Origin: Archilochus colubris
Taxonomy: Eukaryota; Chordata; Aves; Apodiformes; Trochilidae
Assembly (NCBI GenBank): GCA_023079485.1
Contig: CM041083.1
Span: forward strand, 171,423,480-171,487,479
DNA length: 64,000 nucleotides
Direction of reading: 5' to 3'
The position numbers were made by a program, and so were the translations under genes. The notes beneath the pieces are model-generated. The model saw only the letters and a list, made by a program, of their open reading frames with translations. It was not told the origin of the DNA and ran no database searches. Below, piece by piece: positions 32,014 to 44,299 of this stretch. Position 1 is the stretch's first letter, and every line of letters starts with the position of its first letter.

Positions 32014-35000
32014 GCTTGTTAAACCAGCCTTGTCACAAAACAAAAAGGATATAGGATCTACAGCTATATCACTTGTAGAAATGTTAATCCCTTTTTTGTT
32101 TTACCTGCCACAGATGTTGAATAACTTACTACTAATTTTTTATTAGTAGGAAAGGGAAAGAATTTGTTGTTCTGACTAAACTTCAGTAGCCAATCAAATA
32201 ATTTTACCTGCATCAAATAATGCTGGAAGGCACCCAAACTAAAAATGCTGAGAACTGTAATTGCAAATAGGGAAAGTAAAAGATAAAGTGGGATTAGTCA
32301 CACAAGTCATTAAAGCAGGTGAGCATGATAGATACAGTTTCTTTTCCCCCAGTCTTTACTGGGACATTTGGGAAGCCTATTTGAGTCAAACGAAAAAAAT
32401 GAAGTCAGTGCAACAAATTGATATTCAAGTGTCTCCTTCATTTAAACAGAACAAAAGAACCCTTTTCTACTCAGGGGTTCAGCATCTAACTGATGAGTGA
32501 TAAATTTCTTTATTCCTAGAATCGTGAGTGACTTCTGACGTCTGAGCTGTGTCACTGCTGCACCAGAGAGCTGCGTGATGGGGAAGTGACGTGTCCTCTG
32601 CTCTGGCATGGAGCAATTCTCAGTCAGTGCTGGAAGAGCTGGGTATTGGCACAGAATGTCTTCCCCTTGGAAATGGTAGGGTGGCTGCTGAGCAAGGTCC
32701 TTTTGTCAGAGACAGACCTTCAAAAGCTTCTCTCTCCACTACTGGAGAGCATTCTGTAGTGTCTTCTCACGCCATTTCCTAAGCCTGCAGGGGTGCTGCT
32801 TAGATCAATTTCTTAAAAAAAAAATTTCCTCTTTACTGGGAAAAAAAGAGGTATGAAAGCACCATGGAAAAAAAAATTCTGGTAATGACTGAACAACAGA
32901 AAGAATAAAAATGACAAAATACTTCCAGCTGCTTAAAGATACTTCTTGTTGCCTTTTTCATCAAGCTTCTAGGCATTATCTACATGGAAAGGTATATAAA
33001 ACTTGTACCAGTTCACCAAAATGTTCTTTTTTTCGTCCAAGAATTTTGACTTCATAATAAGTGATAATTACATTTCATCACAGTTAACAGTGTTGATGAA
33101 AATGCAGATGTTCACAGTTCAGCATCTTTGAAACAGATGACTAGTCACTCACTTACTTCTGCCTTCCATTTTTAAACAGTTCTGCTATTGAGACACCCAC
33201 TGTCCTTTCAACTGTTACATGGACCAATCTGTGTGCTGAGGTTATTTTATTAACTTCCGCTTTTCAATATTTGCAAAACCATTTAACCAAACAAATCTTG
33301 CAAAAGCAGTTGACCTTCATCTCCAGGACACTCTTGCTTTTGTTTAATATAGACTGACTGACAAACTGGTGCAGTGTTTGTATTGCAGGCAGAACAAAAG
33401 TCTGGGGTTTTTTTTGTTTTGTTTTGGGTTTTTTTTTGTTGTTGTTGTTGTTTTGTGGGGTTTTTGTTTGTTTGTTGTTTGTTTGGTGGGGTTTTTTGTT
33501 GGTTTTTTTGTTTGTTTGTTTTTTTGGAATAGTGTTCATGTACACAAAGTCCCCAGAAGATCATGAGGCAAGTATGGGCATGACTGTCCACACAGGCAAA
33601 CCCAGTGGGAGCAATCCAGTTGAGAGCATCTTTTCAGGAAAGTTTTCTTGTTGTGATAGAATGATCTCATGCATATAATGGATACATTCTGATCATACGT
33701 TGTTTTGGTGACAGAGAACATTGAAATGTCAAGACACTTTTTCAGGGAGGGCGTTTAACTTTTGAACTGTTAAGTGCATAAAATAGAGGCAATGCCTGCA
33801 GTGAGAGGTAATATCTTTTATTAGAGCAGATGATGCAGTGGTGAAGAAGGCTGGCTTTCATCAAGACAAGAAGCCCTTCATCTTATTGAGGGTGGTGGCT
33901 CAGTTCATGGAGTCTGAATTCCATCCAAGGCTGCAGTTTCACAAAATGAGAAACTGGGTCCTAGAGGACAAAGAACTGGATCAAATACTCTGCAGTTACT
34001 TGACATAATGTGGTACAAACTTGTAATGCAAGCTGAAAAGTAATACATATCTTGCAGAGACAATTTTGTCCTAACAGATTTCACAGTGGCTCAGATATTG
34101 TCTGCCAGCCCTCAGGGACCAGAACACTACTGTAAACATCATCTCCTATGCATTAACATGACAGAAGTGGTATTGTGTGCTCTCGCTTCATATGGATGCA
34201 ATTTAAACCCTTAGGTGAGGCTGTAGCACTAATCTAGTATCTGTTAACAAGAAAACATAATCTGAACAAAAAGAGCTTGTTCTAAATAAACTTGTGTTTA
34301 TTGAAAGTTTTCCATTCTAAACACAGATTAACACACACACAGAAATTCTGTGATACTTTTCAGTGAAGTTCTGGTTTAAAAAATACCAACCAACCAGCCA
34401 ACCAACCAAAAAACCCTGTCAGTAATACAGTGAAACCTTGTAATTCTGCCTTAAAATGGAAAATCAGGCTTGTGATCATCAGTGATTTTAGTAATGATGG
34501 AGAAAGATGGGGTTATGTCATGAAACATAAGTAGCGCATTTAATGAAATTCATGTGTGACATTGATACTTTGCTACATGGGAAAAAATATCAGAACACCC
34601 AAACTGGCCTCTTACTACAAATATATAGAGAAAAATGCATAAGAATAGTGTTACCAGCATCATTATGGACCTAAATTGTGATATAAGCTAATGAATGTAC
34701 TCCTGTCTGCCTAGAATAACAGTGAAATGCTGGAGAAGATAAAGAAGAAAAATCCAGAATTATCAAAGAATTCAGAATTCCTGAAGGGTTGTTTCAGGGA
34801 TGAACTGTATTAACACAGCTGCATTTAAGGGGTTTTGGCCTTACTTCCACTCCAGTTTGTATTTTTGCCAGTGGGAGAAGGGTAGAATTTGCTAGTTCCC
34901 ATCACAGGGAAAAACTGCTCCACCCACATGATTTCAATCACACATTCCTTAATAATTGGTCATTGATTTTTTAATGTCACATAATCACCTGATACACATG

Positions 35001-36983
35001 TGGGATCAGTTTATTGTATCCACAATACAAGAGATTACCCAGAATGTTATCAAACACCTACAAATGGCCCAACACCCTTCTAAGAATGAATAATCCCACA
35101 GATTTCACACTCTCCCACATGCACAGAGCTTCAGGCACCCATAACTCCAATACCCAGTGTCCATGGGGTTATTTCTCATGTTATTGAGCCAGGTTTCTCT
35201 TCCCTTACCATGAACTTGTATTTTTTGTTTAGGCTTCTTTTGAAGGTGACTTTCCTCCCTCCGCCCCCAGCAGTTTCTTGGTAATTTCCTGGTTATTGTT
35301 TAATCCATCTGATGGCCATCTCTTAAGCAAACTTCATTATTGTTATTTTCCTCTTTAGCGTGACCAGCTTTGGGGCAGATGCCCCTTGCAGGCAGTTTTA
35401 CAGTCTGTTCACTCACAATTTTTCCCACTTACACCCTGTCACAGCAGTGGCTGTTACCCACCCTATGGCACTGAGATGGGGGCCACACATCTCCTACATG
35501 AGAAGCCCCAAGTTTCACTCAACACCCCCATCCCTGCTTCTAAGCCTCTCACCTTCAGCCAGGGTGGCACTGGAGCACAACCTAGGATGTGGTTCAGCTC
35601 CTCTTAAAAGGAAAGGTCTTAAAGAGCTCAGAAAGCTACATAGCAGACATCTAAATTAGGGTCCCAGTTCCAGCCTTTAAAGAATGAATACTTCGTTTAA
35701 AATATGTTACTAAATGGGAAAGGGTAAAAGAGGCTCCCCTGGCTTGTCATGCATAAAGCCACCTGCAAGAAGTGTGTGGGCTGCAGGCTCTGTGCTGTTT
35801 CTCCCTTAGCAAGGTACATCATGAGAACTTCCCTTTCTGAAGTCACTTATATGGTGACCTAAGCTCTTCAAATTTAGCTATAGCTCTGATTTCTTCCCAC
35901 TTTTCTTTCTGTGGCCCAAGGACTTTTGTAACAGCTATGTGAAGGACTTGGGGTTTGGCCTTAAGGTATTTGCCCACTATTGTGACTCCCTTCATTTCCT
36001 TGCAACACCTGGCACTGTCAGAGCACATTGGTGGTAGTGCTGCCAGAACTGATTTACCAGCTCGATTCTCACCCCCCTGTTCCTGACTGCTTCTACCCCT
36101 TGCCTCCCAGAACCACCCTAGAAGCAGCTTGCACAGATGGGTGGTGAACTGAGCAGTGGAATGGAGACAGTCCAGAAGGGTTCTGAAAAAAACAGGGGGC
36201 TTTCCAGCCAGCTCGGTTTACCAGCATGGCTGCACACACATTCACCTGATTTTCCCCAATAAACCAACAACACAGAGATGAGAATTTGCAAGGGGAATGG
36301 GAACTCCATCAAGTACTATTCCCATTCAAAACAACGTCTACCTAACCATGTCCTCTGAGGCCACAAATTAACCTAAATGAATGAGAAAATCTCTCTAGGG
36401 AGATATCTCAGGTGCTGCATACCTGTTGCTGAAATTCCAGCTGTGCCTGCAGGATGAACAGCACAGTATTTTTCGACTCTGAAACATTTGCAGAGCTCTG
36501 GCTCCTCATGGCTCTTGAGCTTCTCAGTCCCCGTGCTTGCAGGAGGTGCTGAGATTTTACCATATGTCATATATGGTGACCATCTTAGGGATCAGATGAT
36601 AAAATAAATCCTGGGAGTGCAGGGCCAGCAGGTAGCAGACCTGGTTTGTGTGCTCTGGAAAGTAGGATGTATGGGTACACAGCCAATGACCTTTGCAGCA
36701 GCCACACACTTGCATAAGCAAGCAGTCTGGTGCCCGAACCTTTGGTGTTTCAGCTACTTCCAAGACATAATTTATAACTGTTGTCTTGGTATTTACTCTT
36801 CTCCAACCCCATGAATTGCTATTGCTGTTGCAGAGCTGAGCTGTAACTCAAAATCACCACATGGCCTGTAAAAGGTAGATTACTTCTTTTTATCTGTCAC
36901 TGACACTTTTTCATAAATTCAGAGCTAAATGTCAGTATATAGATAAATAGATAAATACTTCGCTGCTGCTGCTGCCTTCTTAG
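32014..36983. other. Intergenic, no gene seen
   Basis: Nearly 5 kb of AT-rich sequence with a G/T tract (listed). No coding family or RNA gene recognised on either strand. Confidence 0.5.
33411..33527 (+). repeat. T-rich (GTTT)n low-complexity tract
   Basis: About 115 bp of T runs broken by G. It is roughly the reverse complement of the A/C tract at 30933-31083. Confidence 0.92.
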
Positions 36984-37225
36984 AACCATAGAATCATAGA
37001 ATTGGCTGGGTTGGAAGGGACCTCAGAGATCATCAAGTCCAACCCTTGATCCACTACTGCTGCAGTTACCAGACCATGGCACTGAGTGCCACATCCAGTC
37101 TCTTTTTAAATATCTCCAGGGATGGAGAATCCACTACTTCCCTGGGCAGCCCATTCCAATGTCTGATCACCCTCTCAGTAAAGAAATTCTTTCTAATGTC
37201 CGACCCAAACCTCCGCCTTCTGCTT
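36984..37225 (-). mobile_element. CR1 LINE 3' fragment
   Basis: Reversed CR1 end (accatagaatcatagaattg), then gtccaacccttgatccacta and aatatctccagggatggaga, to about 37225. Same subfamily as the copies at 31641 and 43206. Confidence 0.92.
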
Positions 37226-40200
37226 TCTTCCCCTGAATATATATATACATTCCTCCCTTAAATATCTATATTTGTTGTCAAGTTGACCACTTCAGAGTGA
37301 TTTTTCCATTTGTATTATTTGCTTTCAAAAAGGCTCTCAGTAGAAATAAAATCATGGCCATTCTGCTAACAAATGTGTTGCCTTTTTTTTTTTTTCCTTT
37401 TTGTAGAAGGAAAATTAATGACAATGTCAAAATGAGGCATATTAGGTACTGCTATACATATTACCACATCAAACCTTTTTTTTTTTTTACTGCATAAATG
37501 AGAATATCAGATGTTTCTAACAAAGTTGCATGAGACTACATTGCTTTTCCACAATAATAAAGCCATCTGTTTCTCAGGCTAGGTCTGTAGCTGAATTTTT
37601 TCCTGAAATATTAGATGGGTACACTTAAATAGGAAAAAAAAAATCCTGTGTGTGCAGTTTATACCAGCAGAGCCAAATCCTAACACACACCATTTATTTC
37701 AGACCCTAGAAATTACAGAGCCATTTTCATACTGACCTGAAACAAGCTAAATTTAAGAACTTAGGAAGTTTTACAGACTAGTCCACCCTATTATTTTCAC
37801 TCTCTGTTAAATGCTGTGAGTCTTGCTAGGTATCACTCTCCATGGGTGCTTCAAGGTACCTTTCTGGGCAGCTTTTCAAAACCACCAGCAGAAACCTGTG
37901 CTAGCAGGACTTCAGCTGGCAAAATCCTGCAGTTCAGATAAAATCTAAAGTGCCTGTAAGACTTAGGGCAACTGGTTATGAGAGAGGCAGTCCCTTTCAC
38001 AGCATAGAAAAGAGAATCCAGGTGCCTTAGTTATTTGTCAATTAGACATCGATTTGTATACCCACAGTGGACCGTGGGTGGCAGAGGTTGGAAGAGGGAA
38101 GTGCTGGGTGTGCCCAGGCTGCCAGATGAGTTTGAAGTTCTTTTCAAGTACAGACTTGACACTGAGCTTCACTGTGCACATAGAAGTGGAGTTTATCCTG
38201 GCTCTGGAGTCTGCTGGAAACAGTTTAAATAGATCCAAAATTTCATTAATAAGGCCTTCATTTTGCAGTGTCAACCAGCAGGCAATGAGTTTCATCTTAC
38301 TAGGGCTGGGGAACATACAAAAAAAATGGTTAAGCAGCAGCTGAGGGGGAAACTTCATTCAAAATAAGTGTCTTCCAGCCTGTCTCTCTCCATAGTTACA
38401 TTAGGTTTACTCATTCACAGGGTCACCAAGAAAGCTCAAATTGTAGGGACTGCAGTTCTGCAAAGCAACACTACTAAAGGCCCTCTTCTTGCTTCAGGCC
38501 CTGTCTTCCATAAAGTTTTGTGAACTTTTCACATAATTCTTAAAAATCACTGCATAATGAAGGTAAATTAATGTACTAGATAACAGAAACTATGTCTGGG
38601 GGAGGGAGGGGACACCACCTCTCTATGCAGGGTGTGGTTATATTTGAAGCTTGACAGTATATTCTCAAAAACGAGCTGTTAGCAGCTCCTAAATACCTCC
38701 AGATTTTGGAGGCAAGGTAGAAGGGAGGGGCAAGTTTTGTGGACCATTAGGACAACTTGGCACTAGCTGGAGAGAAAACAGGCTTTTGCATTTGCAGCCT
38801 TTTATAAAATCTTAGAAATATTCTGCAACACATATTGAATACATTAATCACACCACAAGTGATGTTGTGTCAATAACCTTTGAAGCTACAAATTCACAAC
38901 TAATTGACACCTGGGAAGGACTGTTTGAAGAAGACATATTTTCATTTGGCTGCCCATCTGAACAGCTGAAAAAACAAGAAAAACAGTCATGCCTTCTCTC
39001 TCTCTCTCTATATATATATATATTTTTTTTTTTTTTCAAAATCATCAATGTGAATGATTCAGCTATGCTTTGATTTGGTGGTTTGTTTTTGGTTGGGTTT
39101 TTTTCTCCTTGAGAAATGAAAAAAATGATACCTTTCAGTTACAGAGCTAGGCTCTCTTTGAAAGAGTCTGTGTTCTCAGGTTTGGTCCTTATTGAGAAGG
39201 TCGTGGGTCTTGTGGGTTGTCCTCTTTCTGAGAGGTCTTGCACACTGTTTCGCTTTGAGGGAAGGGCCTTTGGCACCAAGGTCTGGGTTGTTCTGACCTG
39301 CATGTGCTCAGCCTCTTTCTAGTTGAAGATGTAATGTGAAATAAATATTTCCTGAAAACACCAAAACAAGCTGCAGTTTGGCTGTGGGGGCATTTACACA
39401 AGGGAAGGGATCCTGGGATCCAGCCCTTGCTTTCAGCTCTACTCTGTAAAATCCTTCTGCCAGTGGATGGCAGGATGTGTTGGCCTCTACTGTGTTGTAA
39501 GCTCAATGACTTGAGCAGAGGAGAGATATCAGACATCCTTTCTTACCTGAGATTGTACTGGTTTGACCATGAAGGATTCAAAATTGAACAAGGAATTTGG
39601 GTGAAATCCAGTGATAGGACCTGTTTGAACATGTCTTTACTACTCTGTCTTCTTCATACTGATGACCTGTTAGAACAGCTTCCTTTCCTTGTACACCTTT
39701 CCCTGTCTCCTTCCAGGTTTGTTTTGTTTTGTTTTACCTGATTATGCCTGCAGTGCTTTTGAGTTCTTCTGATGTGCAGGCATCCTGCATGTTTTTTAAA
39801 GGAGTACTTTTATGTGGTGGATGGGAAACCTGCTGTCTATACCCTTGCTTTCCTTAGTTACCTTTCAAGCCTAAAGTAGTCCATACACCCCTCAAAGAAA
39901 ATTTGTGATCTACTTTGAATGCAGTGATCTTGATAGACATAAATGAGCCTTGACTGAGCTGTGAAGAGAGAAGATACAAGGCTTTGTTATGATTTCAGTG
40001 ACCAATGAAGTCCTTGAAGCTGGATGAAATCCTGGCTGTAGTGCTTAAAGAGATAGGCATGGTGATGGTGTCAGAAACATGGAAGGACTGCATGGCTCAC
40101 CAAACATTCCTTAAGTACAATTCAGAAACCACAAACCTGCTGTGTGACAGAGAAATCAGCAATAGGTAGGAACTACAAAATTGAGAAGCACTGAATTTTC

Positions 40201-40911
40201 AGTATGCAATGGTTATTCCATGCAGAAAACATAGATATCCTTTCTTGCAATCTCACGGGCATCAGCCAAGGTATGATACTGCTGCATGTAATCAGTGGGG
40301 TTTTTGTCTAATTGAATACCAGTAGTAAATGCAGGGTTTGATCTTTTGCTTCAGGCATACAGTGTTTGTTGCATCTTTTTTGCCTATCTTTTACTATTCA
40401 CTTCCTATTCTCTATTTAAATTATTTATATTTGGTTTTTTCTCTTCCCTTTGCTTGACATTTTGATTTCTTTGTATAAAAGCTATTGACATATGGAAGCA
40501 TAGAGAAGATTCCTTCTGACTTCGTGGGATGTGAACTCTGGGTTACATATCTTTATATACTGAATGAAATCACTATTCTGCAGAGTGTTGCAGAGGCCAC
40601 CCTTGTGGGGCAATTTGGTAACCCTGCTCTTGGCCAAGGCTTCCAGCTATTGTGATACTTCTGCAGTGATGAACCAACAGCAGCAGACCAATATTTCAGG
40701 AAATGAAGCTGACATACACTGAGATAAAAGAGATCAACCTCTTGGCTGCCCCACCTCTGCAAATCTCACCCCTAGCTCTCAGCATATCCCACGTGGGAAA
40801 ATTCCACTCTTGTGGCTCCATCACAGCTACCTCAGGCCACGTTGATACCTCCTGGCTTCTCTGATCCCCTCTGCACCCCCATCAGTTGTCAGTGATGGCC
40901 AGAGACTGAAA
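37226..40911. other. Intergenic, no gene seen
   Basis: Mostly unique AT-rich sequence. It contains a (CT)n(TA)n(T)n tract at 38997-39034. Open frames of 60-115 codons show no motif or splice context. Confidence 0.5.
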
Positions 40912-40917
40912 GGTTCA

Positions 40918-41152
40918 TGTAGAGAAACAAGATAAACCAGGTGCCTCGAGTTGCCAAAGAGTGGGTGTGAGTCCACCTGTGCCTGATTAGGACAGGCCCC
41001 TATTGGGCTTGAGCAAGACCAGGGGGCCAATAAAGGTGGGACACACACCTACAGAGAGAAGCTAAGCTCAGCGCAGCTCACTCTTGCAAGAGGCAATGGA
41101 GAAGCTAGCAGCTTGTCGAGCCTCAGGAGCAAGAAAGGCTCTTCCTGCAACA
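40918..41152 (+). mobile_element. Short solo LTR with 6-bp target duplication
   Basis: A 235-bp segment starts TGTAGAG and ends GCAACA (TGT...ACA termini). It is flanked directly by GGTTCA on both sides (40912-40917 and 41153-41158). A CCAATAAAGG motif with the poly(A)-type hexamer sits near 41030. These are the hallmarks of a solo retroviral LTR; 6-bp duplications are typical of class II/alpha-like elements. No internal retroviral sequence is present. The family is not identified. Confidence 0.7.
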
Positions 41153-41158
41153 GGTTCA

Positions 41159-42418
41159 TAGGCTCTGTGGGAAGAAAAACCATCATGCAAAACTGAAAGG
41201 TGTGCATTCTCACATAAGAGCCTGAATGAAAGAAATCACTAAGAGGATTATTAATAACAGAGGCACCAACAGTAACATCTTATTCTCTTATTGTCTTATT
41301 ATCTTGTTGTGGAGGTAAATGAGTGCAGAGTACCCCATCAATTCTCAGCATTGCTTAGCAGCAGTGAGAGGGGTGTTAATGGCTGAGAAAGAATGTGCTA
41401 GATATAAAGAATTGATAATCAAAGTGTATTAGGCATTTATAGCACTGAAAGGAGGAATTAATCTTTGGATACTAAAATGAAATAGATAGCTATCTATTTA
41501 AAATTGGATTTCCAATTACTGCTTTTCTAGAAAAAGGGTAATGTGTACTCCAAAAGGTGCTCTGTTCTAGTTTTGACACAGTCCACTTTGTACAGGTCAG
41601 TTGACTTGAGTGGTCTAATCAATCTGTGCAGTAAAATGCATTAGGATCCTGAGAATAGAAAGAGTTCTGATTTTATTTAGGAAAAATACAGAAAAATCAG
41701 AAAGCACATAAAAGGAGTATTGTGCAACACTTTACCTATAATTGGAGGTAAGCTGGTTGTAAATGCAGAATGCATGATGTCCATGGGATTAGTTTGAGAT
41801 AGTTGAACCATCCATGTAAAAATATCCCATAAAACCAAATTGTACAAAAAGCACCGTTAAAACATCACAGAAAATGTCCTTACGGCTTTTGCATGGACTT
41901 GAGAAGGGGATTGTGTCTGCTTTTGTAAAGCTAGTGTGCAGCTTCCAGTGTCATCTAATTTCTTTCAGTGTTAGCAAGAAGAACAGTTTCTGGCTCTGGA
42001 AGAAACAGGTAATTAATGCTAACAGTAAAATTGCTGTATGTAACAGCTTTTTCTATAATTTAACAGGCTGGCTGAAATAACTTCAGACCATGGTAGCCTC
42101 AGATAAGACAGATTTAAGTAATGACAGAATGTCTATGTTTTATTTCAGGCTGTCTTGTCTTGTTTTGTTGTGTAGCTGGGAGTGCACAGCTGTGGGATCT
42201 GGCCTCATGGCACATTGGTGCAGAAGTCCCAAAATTGGAGTTTTAAGGCTGAGAAAGGGGAAACACCTATGGAGACCTCATGAAAGGGGGAACACATGAA
42301 GGTAGTTTTATTTACAGGTTATTAAATAATGCCAAGTGCGTTCAGTTCCAGCAGCAGAGTCTGCAAATGCTCCTCTGTGGTACTTCAGAGAATTTTGTTT
42401 GTTGTACTGCATTTCATA
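41159..42418. other. Intergenic, no gene seen
   Basis: AT-rich unique sequence without recognisable features. Confidence 0.5.
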
Positions 42419-42649
42419 CAGAATCACAGAACTGCCACGGTTGGAAAATACCTGTAAGATGACCACATCCAACCATCAGCATTCCCCCCCCCCCAAATAA
42501 AATAAAATAAATAAATCTACATCACGACACCCACTAAAGCATGTCCTGAAGTGCCTCATTTACATGGTTTTTAAAATACCTCTAGGGATGGTGACTCCAC
42601 CACCTCCCTGGGCAGCATGTTCCAGTGTCTGACTACTCTCAGTAGTATC
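42419..42649 (-). mobile_element. Old CR1 fragment, disrupted by an LTR
   Basis: Reversed CR1 3' end (agaatcacagaactgccacg) with an internal C11 run and an AAATA tract (42484-42516), then tacctctagggatggtgact. It stops where the LTR begins. Confidence 0.75.
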
Positions 42650-43205
42650 TGTAATATATGTTGATGAATTTACTGGTTAGGAAACCAGTAAAATTCAGGA
42701 AAAGAATTAAACTGAGAAAGAAGTGAATATGGGGATAGACAAAGCAGTTGAGACATGTAATTTTCCACAGAAACAGTGTGAACAATACAAGGCCCTAACA
42801 AGACTAACTTCTGTCTCAAAGATAATTAAAAGTGTAGATCCTGTTCTTAAAACAAGACAATGCCAAGGCTAACTAGGCACCAAAGGAATGTGAACATCTG
42901 CACAAGAAGAACATAAAGATGTCACAACCAGCAGATAAGGGGAAAATGTCTAGCGTCTGACATTGCCTTGCAACAATATAATGAAGCCAGCAAAATCAAG
43001 AAAGGCAAAGAGTTCAAGCTTGAGGAAGACCTCTTACTTCATCCAAAGACCCCCTGACAACCTCTGGATATCTCCCCAAAAGAAGTCTCTGCCCAGACTC
43101 CACCTACTATCAATATCATAATGGTGTGATGTAATCCTATGAATATGTATGTAAATCGACCTCCTTTTGAATATGCATAGAATTGTAATCAATAAAAGGT
43201 AATTT

Positions 43206-43711
43206 GTGTCCAGTTCTGGGCCCCTCAGTTCAGGAAGGATATCAAGGTCCTGGAGAGGGTCCAAAGGAGGGCAACCAGGCTGGTGAAGGGACTCCAGCAC
43301 AGATCCTATGAGGAGAGGCTGAGGGAGCTGGGGGGGTTCAGCCTGGAGAAGAGGAGGCTCAGAGGAGACCTCATCACTCTCTACAACTCCCTGAAAGGAG
43401 AGGGTAGCCAGGGGGGCGTTGGTCTCTTTTCCCAGGCAACTTTCAGCAAGACAAGAGGGCACGGTCTCAAGTTGTGCCAGGGGAGGCTTAGGTTGGATAT
43501 TAGAAAGAATTTCTTTACCGACAGGGTGATCAGACATTGGAATGGGCTGCCCAGGGAAGTAGTGGATTCTCCATCCCTGGAGATATTTAAGAAGAGATTG
43601 GATGTGGCACTCAGTGCCATAGTCTAGCAACCGCAATGGTGGTTCAAGGGTTGGACTTGATGATCTCTGAGGTCCCTTCCAACCCAGCCAATTCTATGAT
43701 TCTATGATTCC
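43206..43711 (+). mobile_element. CR1 LINE 3' fragment with 7-bp target duplication
   Basis: 506 bp from gtgtccagttctgggcccct to tctatgattctatgattcc. GTAATTT lies on both sides (43199-43205 and 43712-43718). Clear target duplications are not common for CR1. It sits inside the candidate LTR, just after the AATAAA. Antisense frames through it reflect only the CR1. Confidence 0.93.
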
Positions 43712-43720
43712 GTAATTTTA

Positions 43721-43734
43721 GGGGGGGGGGGGGG
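43721..43734 (+). repeat. G14 homopolymer
   Basis: Fourteen G in a row just after the CR1 target duplicate, within the LTR remnant. Confidence 0.98.
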
Positions 43735-44049
43735 TGTGAGTGGAGTGGAGACTCCCCATGCACCCAGCGCTGTTTTGCTTACTGCAATTTTATTAATTAA
43801 ATTAAACCATTAACAGAATATTGAGTCTTGTCATTTATAACATATCTAAACTGTACTGTATCTAAAGGATACGGTTTGGGACAATTTTTGTTTTGATAAA
43901 AAAATAGGTTTCTTGCTTTTTCAAAAATGGACATTGGATATTCAATTTCCTCACAGCCACTGCTGGAATCAAGGTCCTGATTGTACTCGAGTCGGTGTCC
44001 TACAGCCACCCGTGGCTGGTGGGTACACGGATGAACCCGTGTTAGGTGG

Positions 44050-44252
44050 GATGCTGGAGACTGTGAGGGTGAAAGAGCATTGGAACAGGCTGCCCAGGGA
44101 GGTTGTGGAATCTCCTTCTCTGGAGGTATTCACAACCACCCTGAAGATGTTCCTGTGTGACCTGCTGTAGGTGACCCTGCTCTGGCAGGAGGGTTGGACT
44201 CCATGATCTTTCGAGGTGCCTTCCGACCCCAAACTTTCTGTGATTCTGTGAC
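44050..44252 (+). mobile_element. CR1 LINE 3' fragment
   Basis: gagcattggaacaggctgcc, ctgctctggcaggagggttg and tttctgtgattctgtgac. About 200 bp. Confidence 0.9.
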
Positions 44253-44299
44253 TGCAGTTCTGCGTTATCTTTATACCACCCGGAAGACACAAGGGGCCG

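Larger units (their letters stand above)
42650..43842 (+). mobile_element. Candidate solo LTR, split by a CR1
   Basis: Starts TGTAATATATG, ends TTTATAACA. TATC flanks both ends (42646-42649 and 43843-43846), a possible 4-bp target duplication. AATAAA at 43191-43196. The right part contains ccatgcacccagcgctgttt and a TTAATTAAA-rich stretch, which I remember from avian LTRs. Without the CR1 inside it (43206-43711 and one 7-bp duplicate) it is about 680 bp. No retroviral coding sequence. Ends and class need confirmation. Confidence 0.55.

Noticed and set aside
43034..43636. 200-codon minus-strand frame
   Set aside because: Antisense reading of a CR1 3' fragment plus LTR; the same peptide recurs at other CR1 copies in the window.
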